Positions 8,476 to 17,879 are shown, counted from the first letter of the stretch. The stretch: DNA of 48,914 bases from Nitrospirota bacterium (GCA_023382175.1 JAMCQB010000029.1:1-48914), one strand, 5' to 3'. Notes: a model not told the origin generated them from the letters alone. Numbers and translations: made by a program.

Positions 8476-8568
8476 CCGTGATGCGTAATCCGTAACGCGT
8501 GACAGGTAATTACCCCCCTTTAGCAAAGGGGGGATAGGGAGGCTACGCATAACGCGTTACGGATTACG
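8476..8568. repeat. 7-bp-periodic inverted array with a C/G palindrome nested in the loop
   Basis: The left arm (8476-8510) repeats gcgtaat/ccgtaac/gcgtgac; the right arm (8541-8568) is its complement type (cataacgcgttacggattacg region). Between them lies CCCCCCTTT-AGC-AAAGGGGGG (8513-8533), the same palindrome as in mfd. It separates dxr from rseP, and its right arm encodes the end of Dxr. Confidence 0.75.
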
Positions 8569-9714
8569 TTTTTTTATATATTCCTCGGCCTTTTCCCGCG
8601 CCCACCGGTCGGCCTCGATCACTGCATCCAGTTCTGCCGCCTTCTGCGTTTTGTGGGAATGCATTGTCTTCTTAATTATAACAGGGATCTGCGTAAATGA
8701 TATCCGCCCCTTGAGGAAGGCATTTACCATCACTTCATTGGCAGCATTGAGCACTGCCGGCATCGTTCCTCCTTCCCTCAGGGCATCGTATGCAAATCCC
8801 AGACAGGGAAAGCTCTCTGAATCAGGCCGGTAAAAGGTGAGTTTCCCGATGGTGTCAAGCTCCAGGGGCGGCACCGTATTTTCCAATCTCTGGGGATACG
8901 AAAGGGCATAGGCGATGGGTCCTCTCATATCGGGCATGGATATCTGGGCCAGCAGGCCTCCGTCAGAGAACTCCACCATGGAATGCACGATGCTCTGGGG
9001 GTGCACAAGCACATCGATCCGGTCAGCCTCGAGACCGAAAAGATGGGAAGCCTCAATGACTTCAAGGCCTTTGTTCATCAGCGTCGCAGAGTCGATGGTC
9101 ACCTTCTTGCCCATATTCCACTTCGGGTGTTTCAGGGCATCTTCGGGTGTAACCACTTTCAATTCCTCGATGGTCTTCCCCATGAAGGGACCGCCTGATG
9201 CAGTGAGAATCACCCGCTTCACATACCTCCTGTCGTGACCTTCAATGCATTGAAAAATCGCACTGTGCTCGCTGTCAACAGGCAGGATCACAACCCCGTG
9301 GCCCTTTGCTTCCTCCATGACGATGGTGCCCGCTATGACAAGAGTTTCCTTGTTGGCAAGGCCTATCGCCTTGCCTGCCCTGATGGCATGAAGGGTCGGC
9401 ATCAACCCGCTGAACCCGACCATGGCAGACAGTACAAAGTCAGCTCCGCCATATGCCGCGACCGCATTTATTCCCTCCCCGCCGGCCAGGACCTCAGGCC
9501 TCGGACCGAGTCTTTTCCTGAGCTTCTGCGCATCGCCCTCGCCTGCCACCGCCACGATTTTGGGCTGGAAGGTTTTTACCTGGCTTTCCAGGAGATCGAT
9601 ATTCTTCCCTGCAACCAGCCCGATCACGGAGAACCGGTCCCTGCTCCGTGAGATCACGTCAAGGGCCATTCTGCCGATGGAACCGGTAGAACCGAGGATC
9701 ACTATTTTTTTCAT
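8557..9714 (-). CDS. dxr: 1-deoxy-D-xylulose 5-phosphate reductoisomerase
   Basis: 385 aa from the chosen start. It converts DXP to 2-C-methyl-erythritol 4-phosphate with NADPH, the committed step of the MEP isoprenoid pathway. The NADPH-binding motif GSTGSIG is at the very N-terminus. Metal/substrate motifs are present (ILPVDSEHSAIFQ, TASGGPF, HPKWNMGKKVTIDSATLMNK). ATG 9714 is preferred over an upstream TTG (9744) because it overlaps the cdsA stop as ATGA and puts the nucleotide-binding strand at the protein start, as in the family. The last residues (IKKRNP) are encoded by the arm of a 7-bp array. Confidence 0.97.
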   Translation of the reverse strand: MKKIVILGSTGSIGRMALDVISRSRDRFSVIGLVAGKNIDLLESQVKTFQPKIVAVAGEGDAQKLRKRLGPRPEVLAGGEGINAVAAYGGADFVLSAMVGFSGLMPTLHAIRAGKAIGLANKETLVIAGTIVMEEAKGHGVVILPVDSEHSAIFQCIEGHDRRYVKRVILTASGGPFMGKTIEELKVVTPEDALKHPKWNMGKKVTIDSATLMNKGLEVIEASHLFGLEADRIDVLVHPQSIVHSMVEFSDGGLLAQISMPDMRGPIAYALSYPQRLENTVPPLELDTIGKLTFYRPDSESFPCLGFAYDALREGGTMPAVLNAANEVMVNAFLKGRISFTQIPVIIKKTMHSHKTQKAAELDAVIEADRWAREKAEEYIKKRNP

Positions 9715-10502
9715 TTCACCAGGCCCGCAGCGAGAGAGATCCAATAAAGGACAGGCCCCGCAAAGAGCGCGCCATCGATTTTATCAAGGACGCCTCCATG
9801 TCCAGGAATGATGGCGCTGGAATCTTTAACGCCGGCATCCCGCTTGAACATGGACTCCACGAGGTCCCCCACTATGGTGGTCGCCCCTATAATGATGCCG
9901 AACATGAGGGATCCAAACAGAGTCATTGCATGCACCAGGAGGAGATTCAGGAGCCAGCCGGAAAAGGCTCCGCCCAGGAGTGAGCCCGCTCCCCCCGCAA
10001 CGGTCTTGTTCGGGCTTACCGCCCTGTACAGCTTTCTCCGGCCAAGGGTCTTTCCCACATAGAGCGCAAAACTGTCCGACGCCCACACGCATCCGTAGAG
10101 AAAAATAATCCATTCGGGGCCCATTCCCCTCAGCGAGAGCTGTGAAGCAAGAAGTCCCGGGATATAGAGCAGTGCCAGAAGGGAAGGCGAAAGATCACGA
10201 AGGGATGAAACAGGGTCCCTCTTGCCGAAGAGCCTGACGGCAGCAGCAGCCATGACGGAGAACATAAGGACATGGGGGAAAAGATTTCTTGACAGGTATG
10301 CGGCAACAAGCAGAAGGACGCCGAAGAGTATCCCCGAATTCTTCATAAGTCCGTCTATGCGATACATGGAATAGAACTCCCACTGGGCAACAATGGATGC
10401 GGTAAGGAGGAGTACAAAGAAAAAAACATCCGGCAGTTTCATCACAGCAAAATAGAAAAGGGGAAGGAGGATGACCGCCACCACCACTCTTTTGGCGTGC
10501 AT
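9711..10502 (-). CDS. cdsA: Phosphatidate cytidylyltransferase
   Basis: 263 aa, polytopic membrane protein with about seven or eight hydrophobic helices. It makes CDP-diacylglycerol from phosphatidic acid and CTP, the precursor of all phospholipids. The family signature is at the C-terminal end (MFKRDAGVKDSSAIIPGHGG, then LDKIDG). The cytosolic DSFALYVGKTLGRR loop is also typical. One base separates it from the uppS stop, and its own stop overlaps dxr. Confidence 0.95.
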   Translation of the reverse strand: MHAKRVVVAVILLPLFYFAVMKLPDVFFFVLLLTASIVAQWEFYSMYRIDGLMKNSGILFGVLLLVAAYLSRNLFPHVLMFSVMAAAAVRLFGKRDPVSSLRDLSPSLLALLYIPGLLASQLSLRGMGPEWIIFLYGCVWASDSFALYVGKTLGRRKLYRAVSPNKTVAGGAGSLLGGAFSGWLLNLLLVHAMTLFGSLMFGIIIGATTIVGDLVESMFKRDAGVKDSSAIIPGHGGVLDKIDGALFAGPVLYWISLAAGLVK

Positions 10503-10503
10503 C

Positions 10504-11220
10504 TCAGCGTTCTGCCCTTGCGTTGACGGTGCCGAATCTCCTCTCCCTCATCTGGTAGTCATGCAGGGCAAGGAAAAACTCTTCCCGTGTGAAATCAGGC
10601 CACAGGGTATCGGTAAAATGCAGCTCCGCATATGCAGCCTGCCAGAGGAGGAAATTGCTTATCCGCTTCTCACCGCTGGTCCTGATAATAAGGTCCGGGG
10701 CAGAAAGGCCCGATGTATCAAGCAGTGAATCGAAATATGCCTCGGTGACATCCCCGGGCTTCACCCCCAGATTCATCGCCTTCTTCACCGCCCGTATGAT
10801 CTCATTCCTGCCGCCGTAACTCAGGGCCAGCACAAGGTTCATCCCTTTATTGCGGAGCGACTTCTCTTCCGCGTCCTTCAGGAGCGCCTGTATGTTTTCC
10901 GGCAGCCTCCAGATCTCCCCGATGGTCCTGAATACGATCCCCCTCTTTATCAGTTCGCTGAATTCCTTTTTCAGGTAGAACTCCAGGAGCTTCATGAGCA
11001 TGGATACCTCTTCATCCGGCCTCTTCCAGTTCTCAAGGGAAAAGGCATAGAGGGTAAGGGTATTGACCCCCACCTCGGTAGCCGCGGTAATAACCTCCCT
11101 TGTCCTCTCAGCGCCCCTCTTGTGGCCCTCGATCCTCGGCAGGCCCCGCATCTCTGCCCACCTCCCGTTGCCATCCATTATGATGGCCACATGTGCCGGT
11201 ATCCTTCCTGATAAGAGCAT
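10504..11220 (-). CDS. uppS: Undecaprenyl diphosphate synthase
   Basis: 238 aa, standard length. This cis-prenyltransferase adds eight isoprene units to farnesyl diphosphate to make the C55 carrier lipid of peptidoglycan and O-antigen synthesis. Catalytic Asp16 lies in IIMDGNGRWAEMRG; the RTSGEKRISNFLLWQAAYAE segment holds the C-terminal diphosphate-binding residues. It begins the uppS-cdsA-dxr-rseP lipid/isoprenoid run, 12 bp after the FG-GAP gene. Confidence 0.97.
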   Translation of the reverse strand: MLLSGRIPAHVAIIMDGNGRWAEMRGLPRIEGHKRGAERTREVITAATEVGVNTLTLYAFSLENWKRPDEEVSMLMKLLEFYLKKEFSELIKRGIVFRTIGEIWRLPENIQALLKDAEEKSLRNKGMNLVLALSYGGRNEIIRAVKKAMNLGVKPGDVTEAYFDSLLDTSGLSAPDLIIRTSGEKRISNFLLWQAAYAELHFTDTLWPDFTREEFFLALHDYQMRERRFGTVNARAER

Positions 11221-11232
11221 CTTCTGTCCCCG

Positions 11233-12957
11233 CTATCTTCCCTTGAGGGAGTATACATAGAGCATACTTCCCATGGGGCTTTCACCCTTCAGGATGTTCT
11301 TCGGTTTCAACCCGAAAAGGGGCTTGCTGAGGACCACAAGCTTATCCTCTATAAAGGTATAATCCATGATCCCGCCTGATATTCCATCGATCAGCACATT
11401 CTCTTCCATGGAAAGCCCGGTCCACCAGATGGTCTTTAACTGCGAACTCTTATAGCCCAGTCCCCTTGCCATGCTTGCCAGAGGGATCCTCTTCACCACA
11501 AAGGACTCCCTGCTCCTGATGAACAACCTGTCCTTCACCGACCATTCACCCCTGCCGACCATCACAGTGGGTGCGCTTTTCTTGAAAGTATTCCGGAAGC
11601 CCTGATAGCCTTCCTTGCTCTGCCACACCCTCAACCCATCATCATTATAAAGATTCAGGTATCCGGAATTATCATAGGCCAGGGTATATCGCGCGCCGTC
11701 AGGTCCGGCCAGGTAAGTGAAATCATAGATATTCACCCCCAGGGGAAGCTTTACCACGTCTCCCTTTGCGAGGCTGCCGGAGGCATAGTTCATTTTGAAG
11801 ACAGGGCCTCCAAAGCCTTCGGCCTCATCGTAATGCTGGCCAATGAGCCCCAACAGGGGAAGTGCCCTCAGAAAGACGTTTCCTTTCCAGAGCAATGAAA
11901 ATTCAGAACCTTTGCGTTCATAGATAGAGGAGACCACTTTCCCCTCATCTTTGATGGTCGGGTTTATCGTATCACTGGAGGTGTCTACCTGTCTTCCCCT
12001 TATAGCGGTCACGATGATTTCATCCTTCCCGTCGCCGTTGACATCCATGGTGTCGATCCAGAGGTAATCATCACCGCCCGGGCCCTTATGTTCGTAAAGG
12101 GGCACAAGACTTGCGCCGAGGGAATAGACGCGCAGTTCACGTCCGGAGCCAATGATCAACTCCTTGTTGCCGTCCCCGTCCAGATCTCCTGAGGCAAGGA
12201 GACTTGCGCTGAAGGGGAGATCAAAGAAGAGGAGCACATCTCCTGCTGAAGCCAGCGGCCCAAGCATATTCCGGGCGGCGCTGAGCTCCTTCACAATGGC
12301 CATATCCACCCTGACCTCCCGATCATCAAGCCCTGCTGAATCCTCGGTCCAGAGGATTCTCTGCCTCAGGAGCATCTCCTTTTCAGACTCCTGTGCCGTA
12401 AGGATAAGAACTGCCTCTGCATTAAGTCTTTTTGCCTCGGCGATGATCTGTGCATCATTGGCAGAATCAAGGGATGTATCCATCAACTCCAGCCTGCCGC
12501 TCTCCTTCAACGCCTGGTAATAGGCATCCCCAAGGTTCCAGTCCACATTTCTGTCCTGATAAAAGAGGACCCTCGCCTTCATCTCCGAAACCCTCAGGAT
12601 ATCACCCTCCCTGGCGTTGCCCTTGAGGATCTCCAGAGTGGATCCGTCAGAGCTCACATTCTTCACCTCAGCCTTTCCCCCGGGTGTTTCGACCCGGCCC
12701 ATGGGCTCCTTGGTGACAGGGTGAAGGAAAGGCGTTCCCTCTCTGAAGATCGTAACTCGCATGCCCTTTTTTATTCCCGATTGGGCGCCGAGATCCGAAG
12801 TGATGACATTCCCCTTAACAGAAACCACCTTTCCCTTAAGAGGCTTGAAGTACGAAAGGGTCTCTTCCCTGAGCTGATTGATCGCGTCGTCGGAAAATGC
12901 GGCGCCCGATAAAAAGATTACACCGAAAAGAATTGCATAGAAGAACTTCCGCCTCAT
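11233..12957 (-). CDS. Secreted FG-GAP/VCBS repeat protein
   Basis: 574 aa with an N-terminal signal peptide (cleavage near residue 22, GAAFS-DD). Residues about 35-115 form a small beta domain (KGKVVSVKGNVITSDLG, KKGMRVTIFREG) like FlgT/assembly-factor C-terminal domains. A region that may resemble a TolB-type nucleotide-free fold follows (ARVLFYQDRNVDW, AEAVLIL). The middle holds at least two FG-GAP calcium loops (SGDLDGDGNKELIIGSG, DVNGDGKDEIIVTA), suggesting a beta-propeller. Start ATG overlaps the GH57 stop as ATGA. Function unknown; homologues are widespread in delta-proteobacterial and Nitrospirota-type genomes. The link to uppS is positional only. Confidence 0.8.
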   Translation of the reverse strand: MRRKFFYAILFGVIFLSGAAFSDDAINQLREETLSYFKPLKGKVVSVKGNVITSDLGAQSGIKKGMRVTIFREGTPFLHPVTKEPMGRVETPGGKAEVKNVSSDGSTLEILKGNAREGDILRVSEMKARVLFYQDRNVDWNLGDAYYQALKESGRLELMDTSLDSANDAQIIAEAKRLNAEAVLILTAQESEKEMLLRQRILWTEDSAGLDDREVRVDMAIVKELSAARNMLGPLASAGDVLLFFDLPFSASLLASGDLDGDGNKELIIGSGRELRVYSLGASLVPLYEHKGPGGDDYLWIDTMDVNGDGKDEIIVTAIRGRQVDTSSDTINPTIKDEGKVVSSIYERKGSEFSLLWKGNVFLRALPLLGLIGQHYDEAEGFGGPVFKMNYASGSLAKGDVVKLPLGVNIYDFTYLAGPDGARYTLAYDNSGYLNLYNDDGLRVWQSKEGYQGFRNTFKKSAPTVMVGRGEWSVKDRLFIRSRESFVVKRIPLASMARGLGYKSSQLKTIWWTGLSMEENVLIDGISGGIMDYTFIEDKLVVLSKPLFGLKPKNILKGESPMGSMLYVYSLKGR

Positions 12958-15119
12958 TTAGCCTCCCTAAAATCTATATTAAACCCTAACCTCTTACGGC
13001 CATGAAAATCAAGTCTGTTTATGAAAAGAAAGGCGGTCCCCTGGTAAATCCGCTCAACCCCTTCCTCTGAAAGGGAGACAGTCTCAACGGGATAATGCCA
13101 GAGGGCGGTCTCCTCGTCAAAGGAAACCGTGAACTCCAGATCAAGATGCCCGTCCCTGACAGAGAATTCGGCAATACCGTCGTGAGTCCCCCTGTCCTTA
13201 ATGAGGAGGGTCTTATCCTCCACTCTCAGGGATGCGTAAGGTGAGCCGAGGAGGGAAATGTTAAACTCTATTCCGAAAATCCCTGAATAACCGCCCTCAA
13301 GGAGATAATCCACTCTCATGCGGGAATGAATGAATTTCACCGTTTTTTGAATCGTTACCCCATGGCCCGAAACCATCCCTGCCCGCGAGAGGGTGACCTG
13401 CACAGTAGGTCCCTTCTTCTGCGCATTCATCGTATACGACCCGCCGAGGAAATCGCCTGCTTCCTCATACGTATTCTTCATAAGAGAATCTAGGCGTATG
13501 TCGCTGTGGAAGAAATGGTCGAGGAGCGATGCCCTGGCATACGTATCGTAGATAAGATAGTCCGAGAGTCCTTCCTCCTTGGCGATTAACTGCTCGTGTA
13601 TGGTTCTGGTCTCACCTGAATCCCTGACCGCCTCCTTCAGCCGGGCATGATACGCCTCGCGCCTTCGAGAGAGAGTATCCAGGATATTAATGGGCGTGCT
13701 CTTCAGGGAGAGTTCCACCAGACTCCCTCCCCCCTCGGAGAAGTATGCGGCCACATCCGGGGTACTGATGAACAGATCCCTGAAACCGTCAGAGTCGAGG
13801 TCTCCTTCACGTTTCCATGCGGCTCCGGCTTCCTTTGTCCTGCTGCCCCCGGGAGCGGCCGGCTCCCATTGGGAAAGCACTTCCTCAGCCAGAGATTCCG
13901 CTGTGATGAGATGCCGGTAAAGGGCAGAGCGGAGATGGGGAAGATATAATCCTCCGAAAATCCCGTGCCAGTATGCGTCGTTGCACTGACCTTTCCACAA
14001 TTCATGGAGCATTACGTTTTGGGTCTTACGTTTTGGGCTTTTCGTTTTTCCTTTGAACGTGGAACCGTGAACTTTGGACTTCCCTATCGCTTCATGTACC
14101 TTTCCGCTCACCATCAGCATCCGCTTGTGGAGATGATTTGCCTCAGGATACCTCGAGAAGAACGATCTCCATATGCCGCCCCGCACCATGCCCTTGGCAC
14201 GCTCGCCGAAGATCTTCTCCAGCTCATTCAGTGCGCGTTCGTATTCCTGCCCCTTGTCCGGCGGCAGGACCCACTCCCCCATTTCCCTGTATGACGCCGT
14301 AGGGAGATACACGATCCCTCTGGGGCGGAATGCGGAACGATATTCGGAAAAGGTCGTGGTCTCGATCCACTGCGCGTTCCCTTCAAGGGCAGAGAAAAAC
14401 CGTTCAAGCCATCCGTCCTCATAACAGTGTTTATGGGTTTTCGGCCATACACCGAACTTTTCTCCGTCATCCGCCATGGTGAGAAGCGGTGAACCGCCCG
14501 CCATATGCACCTCCCTGAAATAGGAGAGCAATTCGTCAATACCCCTGAAGGGTATGTAATACCTGAGCCTTTCGCTTCCCGGAAAGACATCGATGGAACA
14601 TCCGTTTTCCTCAGTGATGAAATACCCCGTGAGGTTCTTATCGTCAAGGCCGGTCAGTTTAAAATGGTAGTCGTCAATGGGAAAATACTCCATGCCGGCT
14701 GCCGAGAAAGAGCGGGGCATCTGCGGCTCCCAGACCCTTTCCGCAAGCCACATGCCCTGAGGCCTGCAGCCGAACAGCCGTGTAATATATTCCGTCAACG
14801 CCTCCACCTGCATGATCCTGTCAACATCAGGAAGCACGGACAGGATGGGCTCATAGAACCCTCCCGAAAGGAACTCGATCCTCCGGGCCGCCACAAACTC
14901 CCTGAGGATATCGATGGCCTCGGGATGGTTTTCCTCCATCCACGAGAGGAGGTGTCCCGAATAGTGGAGCACAACTTTCACGGATGGATGTCTCTGGAGA
15001 AGCTCAAGGAAAGGCAGGTATGCCTTCCTGTATGCATCCTCCAGCACATGATCAAAGTTTCCTACGGGCTGATGATTGTGGATCGCGAGGATAAGATGGA
15101 GTTTAGAAGCGTTCGACAG
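12954..15119 (-). CDS. GH57 alpha-glucanotransferase/amylase with probable CTG start
   Basis: 721 aa from the proposed start. GH57 enzymes cleave or transfer alpha-1,4-glucan chains by a retaining mechanism. Region 1 (HNHQPVGNF, residues 14-22), region 2 (SGGFYEP), region 3 with nucleophile E127 (WLAERVWEPQ), region 4 with the acid D217/D218 (MADDGEKFG) and QCNDAYWHGIFGG all match the 4-alpha-glucanotransferase (Thermococcus TLGT) subgroup. The first GTG (15047) would remove the essential HQP region. The frame stays open to a stop at 15147-15149 and holds no ATG, GTG or TTG; CTG 15119 lies 7 bases after a perfect AAGGAGG. Residues about 345-368 are a Lys/Ser/Thr-rich insert from a 7-bp array. 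Confidence 0.9.
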   Translation of the reverse strand: MSNASKLHLILAIHNHQPVGNFDHVLEDAYRKAYLPFLELLQRHPSVKVVLHYSGHLLSWMEENHPEAIDILREFVAARRIEFLSGGFYEPILSVLPDVDRIMQVEALTEYITRLFGCRPQGMWLAERVWEPQMPRSFSAAGMEYFPIDDYHFKLTGLDDKNLTGYFITEENGCSIDVFPGSERLRYYIPFRGIDELLSYFREVHMAGGSPLLTMADDGEKFGVWPKTHKHCYEDGWLERFFSALEGNAQWIETTTFSEYRSAFRPRGIVYLPTASYREMGEWVLPPDKGQEYERALNELEKIFGERAKGMVRGGIWRSFFSRYPEANHLHKRMLMVSGKVHEAIGKSKVHGSTFKGKTKSPKRKTQNVMLHELWKGQCNDAYWHGIFGGLYLPHLRSALYRHLITAESLAEEVLSQWEPAAPGGSRTKEAGAAWKREGDLDSDGFRDLFISTPDVAAYFSEGGGSLVELSLKSTPINILDTLSRRREAYHARLKEAVRDSGETRTIHEQLIAKEEGLSDYLIYDTYARASLLDHFFHSDIRLDSLMKNTYEEAGDFLGGSYTMNAQKKGPTVQVTLSRAGMVSGHGVTIQKTVKFIHSRMRVDYLLEGGYSGIFGIEFNISLLGSPYASLRVEDKTLLIKDRGTHDGIAEFSVRDGHLDLEFTVSFDEETALWHYPVETVSLSEEGVERIYQGTAFLFINRLDFHGRKRLGFNIDFREAK
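14014..14081. repeat. 7-bp-periodic array inside the GH57 gene
   Basis: Heptamers of the type acgtttt/gggtctt/acgtttt/gggcttt run through 14014-14055 and continue as aacgtgg/aaccgtg/aactttg. They are translated in frame as a basic low-complexity peptide (STFKGKTKSPKRKTQ) just before the conserved LHELWKGQCNDAYWHG segment. Confidence 0.7.
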
Positions 15120-15133
15120 AGAAATTCCTCCTT
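15117..15133 (-). promoter_or_regulatory. Ribosome binding site that decides the GH57 CTG start
   Basis: AAGGAGG (15127-15133 on the minus strand) is followed by 7 bases and CTG (15119-15117). No other in-frame start codon lies between it and the first GH57 motif. ATT at 15125-15123 is the only rival and is too close to the Shine-Dalgarno. Confidence 0.65.
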
Positions 15134-15164
15134 CCGGAATACCGGTTCAAGTTCCTAAGAGGAA

Positions 15165-15173
15165 ATTATAACA
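15165..15173 (-). promoter_or_regulatory. Extended -10 promoter for the GH57-FG-GAP-uppS run
   Basis: The minus strand reads TGTTATAAT, an extended -10 (TGnTATAAT) with no convincing -35. Transcription would start near 15158, giving a leader of about 40 bases that contains the AAGGAGG before CTG 15119. Confidence 0.6.
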
Positions 15174-15236
15174 TACCGGCAGGGTTTATCCCCAAAGGGT
15201 GGCGATACCTATGGCACTTTTCCTGCCGACAAACTA

Positions 15237-17879
15237 TCACGCAGTCAATTCAGAAACTGATGATATCGGCCCTTTAAATGATACATCTTCAAACTGCGCA
15301 AAGTGGGCTTCACCGCAAGTGATTTTCATTTGCTCGCTGGGTCTCAGTTCTTGTGCTTTTCCTTTTGTCTCCGCGACGAAATAGATCTTCTTTTCGCCTT
15401 TGAAGACTATCGCCCAGTCGGGATTATAGGTGCCTATGGGCGTCTTTATCCTGAACCAAAAAGGAAGCTTGAAATAAAACTCGATATTCTCACTGCTCTC
15501 GCAATCTCTGGCAAACTGATTTTCCACCGACGACTCAAGCGGGATGAAGTTCTCATAAATGGTCTTGTCCCGGTTGTTCACCGCGAAGGTGAATTGGTCA
15601 AGGTATATTTCCAGCTCGTTATCTTCAAATAACTTCATTTCATAAATCTTATCGCCGATCTTTTCATACTTGATTCCGTCCACCATTAACTCGTACAGCG
15701 CCGATTTGATTGCAGTGACCGCATTATCCATAAAGAGCTGGGGATTCAGCAGCAATTCATTCAGTCTCGCCGACTTCTTGAGGATTTCCAAAATGGTGTG
15801 GCGCGTTAATTCGGTCTTTGATTGAATGTAAGCCAGCATATCAGGTATTTCAAACCCGATTTCGTCATAGTCGTCAAGGCTGTCACTTACCAACTGGCCG
15901 TCGATCCCCTCCTTGGTAAAGAAGACCCTTTTCTTGGTTGATTTGACAGTCGGCTTTCTGGTTTCCGCCATATTCATCACTGCCTTTGCAGCCCGGATAA
16001 TCAATTCATCTGTTTTGTATTCAACACGGTATCGGGTATGGAATCTTATCTTCTCCCAAATCTGCAGGAATTTAGGGTCTGCCTCAAACCCTTTACGAAG
16101 AGTGACCTTTTGCCTGTCGCCTCTGTTCTTAACCCTTCCTGTAAAATCCACTCCACAATCTTCCTGTATTTCATTCTGCAAGGCCCTGGCAAAATCTTCA
16201 TAACGCTCATTGGCTACAACCGTCAGCTTATTGACATTGCGGTCAAAGATACGCTGACCGTTTTGATTTACTGATAACCGTAAACCCCTGCCTATTTCCT
16301 GCCTCTTCTTGAGTTCCGATTTTGTCTCGTTCAACGTGCATATCTGGAACACATTCGGGTTGTCCCATCCTTCCCGCAATGCGGAGTGGCTGAATATAAA
16401 ACGAAGCGGAGTATCAGGATCAAGCAGTTTCTCCTTGTCCTGCATTATCAACTTGTAGGTGTCATCATCCGCCTGGCTTTCACCTCCCGTGTCTTTCACT
16501 CTGCCCTTGCTGTCCTGTGAAAAGTAACCGTTGTGAAGCATATCAATGGTATAGGGAAGCAAGTCATTGAAAGCAGGCTTGGCAACCTCTTGCTGAAATA
16601 TCTCCTCAAACCACCCGGCAAACTTGCCTTTCACGGGATTTCCGTTTGTGTCGTACTCCCGATAGTTCTTAACCCTGTCGATGAAGAAGAGAGACAGCAC
16701 TTTAATCCCTTTGCTTTTGTAACCTCTCTCCTTTTTGAGGTGCTCTTCAACGGTCCTGCGAATCATGAACTTCATCACCTCATCATTCATCCCGCCTTGC
16801 GTTTCGCCTACTGAAAGCATTAAACCGTTGGTGAGAGTGATAGCGCCGTTGCCCGCGTCGATTTCATCGATGATGAACCCGTCCTTGTATATCTCTCTCT
16901 GGTTGCTGAGCTTAAAAATATCATCACCGGCCTTGACAGTGACGGATTTCTTCAGCACTCCTTTGTTTGTGTTGCAATCAATCTTAATCCTGGCGGTGAT
17001 CCTGGTTTTTGTCGCACTCACCCTTTCCAACTGAACGAATGCCTCATTCATGGCATTTTCACTCACTACGGAATCGACTTCGATCTGCTTCACAAACCCC
17101 AAATCATACGCCTTCACCGGGTTGAGGGAATAGACCAGGTTGTAAAGGTTGGTGTGGGTAGCGGAATAGCGCAGGGTGCAAAGAGGATTGAGATTTTCAA
17201 TCGCCTTCTTGCGGATATCCGTTTCCATATTCTGAGGTTCATCAACAATCACAATCGGATTGGAGCTTTGGAGAAATTCAATCGGCCTTTTGCCGGTGAG
17301 CTTGTCGTTGGGTTTGTTGATGATGTTTTCGTCTTTGGCAAAGGCATCAATATTTATAACCAATATCTGAATGGCATTCCCGGCAGCAAAGCCCCTTAGA
17401 TTGGAAACCTTCTTGCTGTCATACACATCAAAATTGATCTGTACCTTGTCATAGAGGGTTTGGAAATGTTCGTTGGTAATTTGCAGGTTTTTCAAAACAC
17501 CTTCACGGATGGCAATTGACGGAACCACAATCACAAACTTCTTAAATCCATAAAGCTTGCTCAGTTCATAGATGGTCCGCAGATACACGTAAGTCTTGCC
17601 TGTGCCCGTCTCCATCTCCACGGAAAAATGCATCCCTTGCAACTCCGTGTTCTCACTCTTTATGTCATTCCGCTCTTGTATCCTTCCAACGTTCTCCCAA
17701 ATCTGTTCGTCTGTCAATGTCAGCCTGTTACCCACCCCGTTTTCGGAAAGCATAGCGCCCGTTTCGGTCAATGAAAATTCAAAATCCCCGCCGCTCAAAG
17801 GCTGCCCCTCAAATATGTCCGTGACAGCCCTGATGGCCTCTATCTGGTATTCCTGGTTGCTGTCAAAGTGAAGTTTCAT
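15237..17879 (-). CDS. res: Type III restriction enzyme Res subunit
   Basis: 880 aa. Superfamily 2 helicase/nuclease that, with Mod, translocates or slides from unmethylated asymmetric sites and cuts DNA. Walker A is ETGTGKT (residues 90-96), the DEAD-box-like motif is DEPQ (213-216), motif III is RYSATHTNLYNLVY, and motif VI lies in QEIGRGLRLSVNQ. The C-terminal PD-(D/E)XK nuclease shows PDWAIVFKGEKKIYFVAETKG. Length and order match EcoP1I/EcoP15I-type Res. It is separated from mod by the AlbA_2 gene and a 463-bp AT-rich stretch, which is unusual because mod and res normally adjoin. Confidence 0.93.
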   Translation of the reverse strand: MKLHFDSNQEYQIEAIRAVTDIFEGQPLSGGDFEFSLTETGAMLSENGVGNRLTLTDEQIWENVGRIQERNDIKSENTELQGMHFSVEMETGTGKTYVYLRTIYELSKLYGFKKFVIVVPSIAIREGVLKNLQITNEHFQTLYDKVQINFDVYDSKKVSNLRGFAAGNAIQILVINIDAFAKDENIINKPNDKLTGKRPIEFLQSSNPIVIVDEPQNMETDIRKKAIENLNPLCTLRYSATHTNLYNLVYSLNPVKAYDLGFVKQIEVDSVVSENAMNEAFVQLERVSATKTRITARIKIDCNTNKGVLKKSVTVKAGDDIFKLSNQREIYKDGFIIDEIDAGNGAITLTNGLMLSVGETQGGMNDEVMKFMIRRTVEEHLKKERGYKSKGIKVLSLFFIDRVKNYREYDTNGNPVKGKFAGWFEEIFQQEVAKPAFNDLLPYTIDMLHNGYFSQDSKGRVKDTGGESQADDDTYKLIMQDKEKLLDPDTPLRFIFSHSALREGWDNPNVFQICTLNETKSELKKRQEIGRGLRLSVNQNGQRIFDRNVNKLTVVANERYEDFARALQNEIQEDCGVDFTGRVKNRGDRQKVTLRKGFEADPKFLQIWEKIRFHTRYRVEYKTDELIIRAAKAVMNMAETRKPTVKSTKKRVFFTKEGIDGQLVSDSLDDYDEIGFEIPDMLAYIQSKTELTRHTILEILKKSARLNELLLNPQLFMDNAVTAIKSALYELMVDGIKYEKIGDKIYEMKLFEDNELEIYLDQFTFAVNNRDKTIYENFIPLESSVENQFARDCESSENIEFYFKLPFWFRIKTPIGTYNPDWAIVFKGEKKIYFVAETKGKAQELRPSEQMKITCGEAHFAQFEDVSFKGPISSVSELTA

